A stretch of 28,458 bases of DNA, taken from positions 1 to 28,458 of the forward strand of contig JAIPMN010106706.1 of assembly GCA_020650975.1 (NCBI GenBank), given 5' to 3'. The stretch comes from Apostichopus californicus (lineage: Eukaryota; Echinodermata; Holothuroidea; Aspidochirotida; Stichopodidae). The notes below the pieces were generated by a model. It was given only the letters and a program-made list of their open reading frames with translations. It was not told the origin of the DNA and searched no databases. Within the stretch, counting starts at the first letter, position 1. Every line of letters begins with the position of its first letter. The translations under genes and the position numbers were made by a program. This document shows, one piece after another, positions 1 through 9,100 of this stretch.

Positions 1-110
1 CACAATGTAGAAAAGCCCCACAGTGTAGCAATGTACATTGAAATAGCCCCACAATGTACTTGCGGTAAGTGCATACATACATACATACATACATACATAC
101 ATACATACAA
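1..110. repeat. Short local repeats and (CATA)n microsatellite
   Basis: The motif AGCCCCACA(A/G)TGTA occurs twice, around positions 14-28 and 46-59. It is followed by a perfect tetranucleotide run of about nine CATA units (72-109). Nothing coding is visible here; this is ordinary microsatellite DNA. Confidence 0.85.
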
Positions 111-491
111 ATAATATTCACCTTGCCCTCTAATAATTTGGTATATGACTGATTAGTCTGCTAAATGACATATGTCAGTCTTTTTTAAACACATACTATG
201 ACTTTATTGCTAAATTTTAATTACGAGGCTGTTAAAGGTATATGGACAGGTAGCTACAACTTTACTCTATTTAATAGCAAATTACATCTACTTTTCACAT
301 ATTCCATCAAATCCTTGAAATTCGATTTCAAAAAGTGAAAAAAATTTTGAGCTTCACAAACGTACGAATCGATAACCACCTCATTACGTATTGATTTTTT
401 GTGACGTAGTATCGAGAGGCGCAGACCGTATGTTAAATGTGAAGTTCTGCGCACTATCTTTTAACGTTGATTTCGCTTGGTAACCTCGAAA

Positions 492-715
492 ATGGAAGCT
501 TCAAAACAACCCGAAATTTCCAATCCAGAGGTTTCGGACAACGAAACGGGGACAGCAAGTGAGGAAGAAAGCTCTTTGGAATACAAAATTCCGAACCAAG
601 AGGAAATTAGGCCCTATCAATTTGAGCCAGAAGCCGATGAAAGTGACAGCACCACAGATTCGGTAGGTGAACCTGACAGCCATGAAAATCCACGGCGTAT
701 GTTGAATACTGACTG
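492..715 (+). CDS. First exon of a P2X7 C-terminal ('ballast')-domain-like protein, partial
   Basis: About 75 codons run from ATG 492 to a splice donor GTGAGA at 716. The start is acidic and Ser/Glu-rich. It then carries RPYQFEPEADES and ends in LNTDW. The order RPY-x-FEP, acidic stretch, NTDW is the entry to the cysteine-rich P2X7 C-terminal domain, which also exists as stand-alone proteins in many invertebrates. There it is normally followed by W-C-x-C-G-x-C on the next exon. The donor splits the Trp codon (TG|G). I find no continuing cysteine-rich exon before the element's right end: the acceptor-like sites at 838 and 904 do not lead to an open frame. The gene is therefore a 5' fragment inside the TTAA element. 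The longer reading frame begins at TTG 477; ATG 492 is preferred. Function is unknown. Confidence 0.6.
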
Positions 716-719
716 GTGA

Positions 720-788
720 GAATACGTGTAGGCTTATATTTCCACTGTTAGTGTTATTGCAACCTCCTACTATACAACGCCGCGGCAT
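720..788 (-). CDS. THAP zinc-finger first exon, partial (antisense)
   Basis: Read on the - strand from ATG 788, the peptide begins MPRRCIVGGCNNTN and continues to NISLHVF. This is the N-terminal signature of THAP domains: a C-x4-C pair (C5, C10) near the start, followed by an (I/S)-(S/F)-LH-x-F strand. The remaining ligands (a Cys and a His roughly 40-60 residues on) are absent. After Phe23 (720-722) the similarity stops, exactly where the sequence becomes the complement of the P2X7-like exon's donor region. The frame stays open to 501 but no longer looks like THAP. In Kolobok and P elements the THAP domain is the DNA-binding head of the transposase. I read this as the surviving start of the transposase gene, entering from the right end. 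Confidence 0.5.
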
Positions 789-1280
789 TCTTACTCAAAA
801 CTCTCTCCAAACTTAAGACTTTGAACAGTATTTCCCAAAATAAAATTGAATACGATGTAGTCATACAGAATAAGAATGTAAACAAATTAATTCTCTTTTA
901 AACAGCGTTTAGAATAAACGAATAGGGATGTACGAAAACAAATTTGTCAACGAACGAAATGGTAACGATTACGTGCTTTGGGTATAGATTGATACACAAT
1001 ATATACCAGTTCGATGACTCAATGTAAACATCCGGAGTTTTCACATCGTGTGCCCCATATACGCATGCTCTTATCCCTTCTCGATTCTACGTCATATCGT
1101 GTCAGAAGTCAAATTTTAGAAACGTGCTTTCAGGCGTTTGTTTTCCGTTGATCTGAGTAATTAATCCTTAATTTCTCAAAAACTAGAGCAAATTTTTAAA
1201 GAGTTTATATTGAGAATATGATCGGACATACATAAGCAATACATTCATAGCGAAATTGCTATCTGCCCATATACCTTTAA

Positions 1281-1921
1281 GATAAACAACAATAAGGTTG
1301 TATTGAGTCTTAATCATTAATCACATCCACGTATATGATGATGTTTCTATTAATGAACACACATACCACACGTTTCCTTTTACATTTGCTTTTTACTCTC
1401 TCCAGAGACGTACCTCATTTTCAAATCAATGGGCAGGAAACATTCCTGTACTGGGGTCGTATATACTTGTTACTTCCTCCAAGGGACAGCTTAGACTGTT
1501 AATAATGTACCGCACATACAAGTGATATAATATTTTTTTATCATATGTTTTCTGTCATTGGAGGGCTGAGCCCGCACCCAGAATACAAAGTGCCAAAAGT
1601 ATACGTGGTTGCGCACTTGTTCCAGATTAATTAGGGTTTTCACTAATACTAAATGCTAGTATGAAATGCCAGTTGATAAAAAGGAGACGCGATAACTAAA
1701 CACGAAGTATGATACTTTAACAAAATATTGGGAAACCCCCCCCCCCAATTTAGATGTCATTTTGATCACCAAAAATATCTCAAGATCATCCTGACAATAA
1801 AGCTTCACGAATAGCAGCAAATAAAACGACTCAACCACAACGAACTACTATTTTGCTAGGCTACAACATTACAGCACTGGCTTAACTTTAACGTACCTAA
1901 TCTTTCCTCTAATTAATAACT
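1281..1921. other. Intergenic, no gene seen
   Basis: The stretch is AT-rich, with an 11-base C run at 1736-1746. Short open frames on both strands show no recognisable motif. Confidence 0.6.
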
Positions 1922-2499
1922 GCATGTTTCAAAAGTGCAATGTTGCGTAAGAGCGCAACGACTTTATTTTGAATCATCATATCATATCGGGCAAAAAACT
2001 TTTTTGATATGTACCCGATTTCAGTTATCAAATGTCAACATGAACTTTGGCTATAAGGGGCAGTTAACGATATCCCGAAGTGTTTTATTAAATAAATTAC
2101 TATCAATTAAGGTGTATATAAACTTTGTAATATGATATTACCAGTCGCTGAACGTGTCAACGGCTTTAGCTCATTTCAAGAAATTACTTATAGTTCATTA
2201 ATTCCAGTATAAAAGAGGTAAGTGCTCGCTCTCTATTTTAAGCTTAATTAGAAACATCAACGCAGGTCCCGAGGAATTATTTTTACGAAATGTGGCATTA
2301 ATATAAGTTAATGTTGTAAATTATCATCATGCTTCAATTAATATACAATACAGTGGATTTCAAATGAACCTAACGGTTGTTCTAAGTTGAAGCTAATATA
2401 CCAATTTTAAATCACAAATGGGTTCGTTGAGTTTTATTTTACCTTACATTATATTTTCAAATTAGGATGTAGGAGTTCATTATATACGGTAGTAACAAT
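1922..2499. repeat. Diverged tandem duplication, copy 1, with TATA-like box
   Basis: This block starts GCATGTTTCAAAAGTGCAAT and ends ATATACGGTAGTAACAAT. By eye most positions match 2714-3307, including GTTGCGTAAGAGCGCAACGA and GTCGCTGAACGTGTCAACGG. Copy 1 carries TATAAAAG (2208-2215), followed 6 bp later by AG|GTAAGT, a good splice-donor match, and a CTCGCTCTCT tract. These would fit a promoter with a tiny 5' exon, but no coding is seen and transcription is not shown. Confidence 0.7.
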
Positions 2500-2608
2500 A
2501 ATTATGGGTCACTTCTTACACCAGCAATTGAGAGGAATATACAATAGCCAAATGATGGGTCAACTAGACCAAGAAAGTACTACGCAGATCAGTATTCGAC
2601 TTAGCATT

Positions 2609-2644
2609 GTAATTTGACCCGTAATTTGACCCGTAATTTGACCG
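2609..2644. repeat. 12-bp x 3 tandem repeat GTAATTTGACC(C/G)
   Basis: Three head-to-tail 12-mers lie in the spacer between the two copies of the larger duplication. Each holds TGACC, and two hold TGACCC, the complement of a GGGTCA hexamer. GGGTCA also occurs at 2506-2511 and 2557-2562. Confidence 0.85.
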
Positions 2645-2713
2645 AGGGGGTCGTGAAATCTTCACCATGTCAATTAGATAAATCATATCATATAGGCAAA
2701 ACGAAGTTAAATT

Positions 2714-3307
2714 GCATGATTTTTCAAAAGTGCAATGTTGCGTAAGAGCGCAACGACTTTAATTTGAAACATCATATCATATCGGGTAAATGACTTTGTT
2801 GATATCTTCCTGATTTCAGTTACCAAACGTCAACATGAACTTTGGTTATAAGGGGGAGTTAACGATATCCCGATGTGTTTTATTAAATAAATTACTATCA
2901 ATTAAGGTGAATACAAACTTTGATATCTGCTATTACTAGTCGCTGAACGTGTCAACGGCATTAGCTCATTTCCAGAAGTGACTTATAGTTAATTAATTCC
3001 AGTACAAAAACAGTAAGTGCTCGCTCTCTATATTAAGTTAATTTAGAAACATCGACGCAGAATATGAGGAATATGGCATTAATATAAGTTAATGTTGTAA
3101 ATTATCATCATGCTTTAATTAATGTGCAATACAGTTGGATTTCGAATGAACCTTTCGGTTGTTCTAAATTGTAGCTAAAATACCAATTTAAATTACAAAT
3201 GGATTCGTGAAGGTGTGAACGAAAGCCTGTTTGTAGAGTATTGTTTTAACTTACATTCCATTTTCAAACTATGATGCATGGGTTCATCATATACGGTAGT
3301 AACAATT
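2714..3307. repeat. Diverged tandem duplication, copy 2
   Basis: This is the second copy of the 1922-2499 block. It differs by scattered substitutions and a short insertion around 3210-3240. The TATAAAAG of copy 1 is TACAAAAA here, and AG|GTAAGT has become CAGTAAGT, so the promoter/donor-like elements are weakened in this copy. Confidence 0.7.
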
Positions 3308-4830
3308 AGTACAACTCCTTGCTGCTGAGATGAAATATCCTTGAATTAACTTTGTAGTGACCAAGATCCTGGGTAAGGAATATCTGAGAACTATATTATG
3401 AAAAGTGGTGTGTACAGAATTCAAGGTGTCGAGTGAAAGGAAAAAGTCTAAGTTATCCCCACATGTTTAGATAGGGGCGTGAACCTTTGTAGGAGGACAA
3501 CGGCGGATCAAATATTTCATAAGTTAGGTGTGAGTGCAGCCCATTGAAGTCGTTGAAGCCGATTGCGATGTAGGGGATCTAGTGATCCTTGTCCAGAACA
3601 CAAAATAAAGGTTTATAAATAAATTGTGCAATGTTACTTTATATCTTTATTCCTTGTTTAGAACATGTATTCTTTATACGCTGCATTAGTTTTGAGTTTG
3701 TTGAATCTTCTCTCAAATGTTGACGTTGTACGTTACTTTAAAAAGTTAATCATGATTTATTTTTTGTGAAGCACAGTGCATCTGAAATTGTCAATATTCC
3801 GATGTTCCAAAATATATATCAACTGATTATTCATTGCGATATAACATCTTTTTAAAGCATTTATATACGTTTCAAGTAAAAGACTCAAACTTCAAATAGC
3901 TAGTTTCTTAAGCAGCTTCACAAATTGCATATTGACATCATACAGATCCGTCTTTTACTTCGTTAGCTAATCGTATTGAAATTGAACGTGCATTTAGACA
4001 TGTAGTGACTTGTTAGTTTAGCCGCAAATTATGATAAACAATCTTCAAGATCTCTTTATCTCCATGATAAAAATATGAAGAGTAAATAATATATCTACCA
4101 GACGCCCGAAAGTACATATGAACTTTTCTAATTCCAATTTTATCAAACAATATAGTTGGTAGTTGTTTTCGCAAATGCTGTAACTCTGTTAATCGTGTGG
4201 AGGATGTGTTATATCATTATTTTATGGAACTGTAATGTCGGATTTTGGCTTTTCCTAATAGCCCCCAATTTGACTGCAGTCCTGTTTTTATTCATAATTC
4301 TGTTCCCAGAACTATAACAATGTCAGTTTTGCTACGTTTGCTGTTTAAATGTTTTATGATTTGTCAGCTAAACTAGATGCTTCTCACTTGATACACATTT
4401 TAAACAGACCATGGATTGATCCCTGATTAAACACCTAAAGTGAACAACCAACCTCTGTAATAAACATGGTACGCTGTAGTTCACGTTAAGAATCATGGGT
4501 ACATGGACCACTGCTCATATTACACAGGGTGCCAGGTACGCAAATAAAACATTCGAATGATAATGTTTACGGAATGATAATTATATACACTATAATCCTT
4601 GTTAAAGTCATATGATGGAAGCAAGGAATGTTATAATGATATAAATATACAACATATGTAATTTCACGTCAAAACTTGTATTATATACTACAGCACCATT
4701 CACTAAAGAAAGAGCGCATATGAGCGCATACTAGACCCTTATCCATTTGGTTTAGGGGGTACGCCTCTTCCTCGTTTCTACTTCCGCAAAACAAAAAGGA
4801 AAGTAGCTATCAGTAAACCATTGCGCGTAT
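3308..4830. other. Intergenic, no gene seen
   Basis: AT-rich sequence with two AATAAA hexamers close together (about 3604 and 3618). No coherent open frame, RNA gene or transposon end was recognised. Confidence 0.55.
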
Positions 4831-5255
4831 ATAACTGTGAATGTTAATTGAAGATATGATGGTAATATAAAGTAATGTACATTTGCATCAAGAACACCTT
4901 AACTAATGATACATGATATAACTCATAGAATGCCCTGATTTATAGCCTGGATATGCCACAAATGCAGAACAGCTTATCAATCCCCAGGACATTCCCTCTC
5001 GTTTTTAAATCCTTGATCCACCCTGTTTTAAATCCCTATTACTTTTATTGTTTTAATCACCCGTGTGTAATGAACTGCATTAAGCTGACATTCTACGATT
5101 AACTGTGAATGTTTATTGAAGATCTGGTGGTAATATAAAGTAACTAACATTTGCATCAAGTGCACCTTACCTAATAATACATGATATAATTGGTGGCGTA
5201 TAAAAAAAATGTACATCAATTGCACCTTACCTAATGATACATGATATCATTAAAT
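4831..5255. repeat. Three-copy short dispersed repeat
   Basis: A block of about 90 bp (AACTGTGAATGTTAATTGAA... to ...TACATGATATAA) occupies 4832-4922. It recurs at 5101-5189 with substitutions. Its right half (TGCACCTTACCTAATGATAC and following) occurs a third time at about 5207-5250. It is a local, partly tandem duplication with no coding content. Confidence 0.7.
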
Positions 5256-5921
5256 AACGTCGCTTTATGGATGGTAGGGTCTTGTGTAAACTATTCAACT
5301 TTATTTTCATCAAAGTTGACAAAACACGCTGCTGCTTACACACCTTTTGTTAGCATTGGCACAACATAAAACTGTGGTAAGGAATTTTGGCGATACAAAT
5401 TGGTTTGATAATTACAATTTTAGATTACTTAAAATCACCTGTCAACAGTATTAGTATATTCTACAGGGCCATTATAAAATCATACCCAGTAAATCAAATG
5501 TTAGATCACATTTTCCTATTTGTTATCCTGTTATATATCCAGAGAGCGTGTATTTGAATATATGCCAATCACGATAGGACATGGACATTTGGCAGGTAAT
5601 AAAACGATAATGACTACACCAGGTTCCTGATTTACTCGTTTTCTATAAACGCCAGGGTATTTTAATAGCTATTGCATAAAATGACCAGTCAAACACTCAA
5701 AATACAACCACTTCTCACATTGAGACCGAAGAGAACGAATTATTTAATGGATTTCCTTGGTTTCATTAACAATTTTTGTTTTTGGAAAGGCTACAACTAA
5801 TTCCTCTTAACACTAAACAGTATTTCATACACACGGGGTACTAAAGTTAAATTTCTTAACAATTCATGTTGATTCTAGTTGGTTGTTACAGTATGTTTAC
5901 TCTTCGTGTACTTTAGCACAG
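5256..5921. other. Upstream region of the NLR gene, nothing defined
   Basis: AT-rich with no coding frame. A reasonable splice acceptor (TTTAGCACAG) ends at 5921, so a 5' UTR exon may start at 5922 and run into exon 1. The matching upstream non-coding exon and the promoter were not identified. Confidence 0.4.
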
Positions 5922-6016
5922 ACCATCGAAGAGGACAAGAAAATCGACAATGAATGCCGCAACATTAATCTCAACAACAAATTGACAGTCATTGGCCTTG
6001 TTTAAAGTCTCTTGAA

Positions 6017-6107
6017 ATGCCAGGTAAAAAGAAAACCGTTCGGAGAAAGAAACAGCCCACTCACAAAGGAACGGCGTCAGCCTCACAGTCAGCACTCACA
6101 TTAGCAG
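6017..6107 (+). CDS. NLR exon 1: basic N-terminus
   Basis: The exon encodes 30 residues beginning MPGKKKTVRRKKQPTHKG and ending in a Ser/Ala/Leu-rich stretch, then one base of the next codon before donor GTATGT. The start is well supported: an in-frame TAA lies at 6002-6004, five codons upstream, and A sits at -3. The leftover G plus AA from 7383-7384 makes a Glu codon, so it splices directly into the NACHT exon. The KKK/RRKK clusters resemble a nuclear localisation or acidic-surface-binding signal; that is inference. There is no room for a CARD, pyrin or death domain. Confidence 0.72.
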
Positions 6108-9100
6108 GTATGTGACACATTCACTGTATTATTATATTTTTTAGCATACGCATTATACAACGGAGGAAAAACAACATGGATAGAAAAGTGCAACTAACAA
6201 ACACCCCTTTCTGTAGTACCAATATAACTACCGTCACTGCTGTTCTTAAAGTTGACACGAATTCAATGTGACTTTAAGGACACATACACAAACATCATCG
6301 TTGGTGTATATGTCAGGTATAACCCACCCAAAAAGTTCAGGTAGGAAGATATCCCAATTAAAATTAGTGTTTGGGTGCTGTCACTTTGAAAATATGTAAA
6401 ATCAATGCCACTGGGATCTGAATCTGTTTATTACTCTATAAAAAAAACATTTATGTTGAGTTATCTTTCAAATATATTACATGTTTCTTGATAATTGCTC
6501 TTGAGAGCTGTCTCTATCACATAGAATAATAGTAGTGTCTTGGTTTGAATCTCATTAAGCGAATATGAACTGTTTCCCCGGGGTAAGATATTGTCTTTTG
6601 AATGGTCCGAGTTGTAAATAACATGAAGGGACAGAAACATCGGAACATATAAAAGACAGACGAAACAACTAATATCTTACCGACATTAGTCCCCCCTCCC
6701 CCACATCTTACGTTTTGGAATGATTACACGTAATGGAAACACTTACAGCTTTAGTGACATCAATGAATTCGTTTTAAGAAAATTGAAAATAATGCCTTGA
6801 TTGCTAAGTACGTGTCATTAGGAGAAAAATAAAACATTCAAGCTTAATTGGGTAATGAAAAATACTCAAGAGAGCCTATCGTGTGATCCATCGTTATGTT
6901 TTAACAGACCCTATCTTTGGTACTTGCACGCTTTATGTATCACACAAGTACTTGAATAATGTGTATGTTATAAGCTGAACTAGAGTAAAAAACATGAATG
7001 AAGCGTGACTTATCTGGTATTGAATTTTTCTGAGGTGTTGGGGAAACAAATAACGTCTAGCATAGTGACGACATATCTCACACAGGAATCTAAATAGTGT
7101 ATAAACAATCAGATATCAGCACCGAGCGACATGTTGTTATGACAAGTTCCCTGTGCTGACAGTTTCATTTTACTTATAAATTGGCTCCATAAATTGTTGA
7201 AAGTCAGTAAATTATACATGCACTATTAGTATAATAACAATATCTGATTGATTTTGCTTGTGTTTTAGCTGTTTGTATAAAACAAAAAGTAGAAAATTAC
7301 CAGGAAAACGTTCAGACGTTTCTCAGCGTCACGTTCACGTATTTATTTTGACTACATTAATTATTTAATATTTTCTTACCAGAAAAGAAGTGCATACTTA
7401 TAGATTCTCTGAAGACTGTTTACAAGAAGCAGTATGACGCATTACAACCAATTCCATACATTAAGGACAGACTATATTGTGTAGATAAGGTTTTTGTTGA
7501 GGGAAGTATTGAACACGTCCTAGAAACTCAGTCCGAAAACTCAGAGAAAGAACGTTTGAGCTCGTATAAAGACATTTTTACTGATTCGAGTTCAAGGTTA
7601 TATAATAGGCGTATTGTGAAGGGTGAAGCTGGATATGGTAAATCAACTCTGGCCCTCCAGCTAGCTTATGACTGGTGTAATGGTGTCAAGGATTCTCCTG
7701 TCTCTGCAGCGGATGTATTAATTCTTCTGAAACTTAGACAGTTGGGTAATGTAAGATCAATCTATAAAGCTATCAAAGTTATATTATTGTCAAATGAGCC
7801 CCGCTTAAATTCCAAAGATGTTAAAGATATTCTGCAACGATGCAAAACAGTAAAAATAATTCTGGACGGCTTTGACGAATATCCAAATAGAGAAAAAAGT
7901 AATCGAAGTGATATCTGGCGCATCATTAAATCCAAATTGTTTGAAACATTTGATGTAACTTTGACAACTAGGTTTATACCAACAGACTTCGAAAGGTCAT
8001 CACTGAAACGACTGGAATTAATTGGGTTTGACGAAACAGCGCGTGACCAGTATATTCGAAAGGCTATAACAGGTGAAAATAACGAAAATGCTTTTGATAA
8101 AATCAAGCGAGGATTGAGAGAAAACCCAATCCTTGATGACATTTGTCAAGTACCTCTGTTCTTCGTTACGTTCGCTCACATGACTCATGAACGAGACGAC
8201 TTTCGGAAATTTAAGTCGGTAACAGACTTTTTCGTATACATGCTAAAATGTTTCCATAGTCACACAAGAAACAAGTCATATGACAAAAATGTCGTAAGCT
8301 ATTATGTCGAATATGAAAATAATCACGTTGAGCTGGACAAAGTAGCATTTGAGGGTCTAAACAGAGAAAACCAGCAGATTACATGGAATAAAAAACAGCT
8401 CTGTAAGAGACTTGGTAAACAGTTTTATGATCTATATATCCGTGTGGGTATTTTAGTAGAGGAGGAGATACTTGAAGATTCAAACAGAGAAACTTCTAGC
8501 GGGGACATCAAGACCAATACTGAAGTAAGATTCTACCATAAAATATTCTGTGAATGGTATGCGTCGTTTAGATTGGCGATTGTCATTGCAAATACAAAAA
8601 CTGCGTTTGAACTAGAACAGATTCTAGGTAAGATTGATCCATTTGACCTCCAGTATGTCTTTCGATTCGCATGTGGAGTAAGCCAATCATCTGCGATTAA
8701 AATCATCGAACATTTGAAAAAGAAAAAGGATTGTGATAAGTTTGCAATCCTCTGCATATTGGAACAAAATGGAGACATTAAGGAGATCAGGAAGACTGTC
8801 ACAGAGCTCTGTTCTAAAGAGGTTATCATCGACAAAGATGACATCAAGTTACTACAGAGGTCTACCGTACAGCTGCTACAGATAGCATCAAGTCATGACG
8901 TAAGTATGATCAAGGATACTAAATCAAATCGTTAATGTGATTTTATTTATGAATATATTTTTCAATCATTGTCCAACTTTCTGATGCAACTCATTTCTGG
9001 GATACCAAGTGAAAACCAGCCACACAAACCTCCACTCTGTGCTATATAGTTAATACCACCCTACTAATGTATGCATTACACCGCTGAAATGTATGTAATA

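Larger units (their letters stand above)
236..1276. mobile_element. TTAA-flanked DNA transposon, Kolobok-like, internally deleted
   Basis: The left end (236) and the right end (1276, read on the - strand) share the terminal sequence AGGTATATGGRCAGRTAGC, with 17 of 19 positions identical. TTAA lies directly outside both ends (232-235 and 1277-1280), as expected for a 4-bp target-site duplication. TTAA duplication, AG/GG termini and a THAP-type zinc finger in the transposase are known traits of the Kolobok superfamily. PiggyBac also uses TTAA, but its ends normally begin CCY. The subterminal 200 bp also share TGACGTAG(T/A)ATCGAGA (402-417 and, inverted, about 1080-1095). At 1041 bp it is too short to encode a full transposase. 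It keeps a + strand P2X7-like first exon and a - strand THAP first exon, so it looks like a non-autonomous deletion derivative. Superfamily assignment is inference. Confidence 0.65.

Noticed and set aside
501-719. Continuation of the THAP frame to 501 as a real THAP domain
   Set aside because: After Phe23 the peptide is only the antisense of the P2X7-like exon, and the remaining zinc ligands are not in place.
7556-7560. TTG at 7556 as start of the NACHT protein
   Set aside because: The same frame is open upstream to the acceptor at 7382 and encodes the conserved pre-NACHT block; the real start is ATG 6017.
7762-8847. Antisense frames of 104-126 residues opposite the NACHT exon
   Set aside because: Shadows of the coding strand with no recognisable motif.
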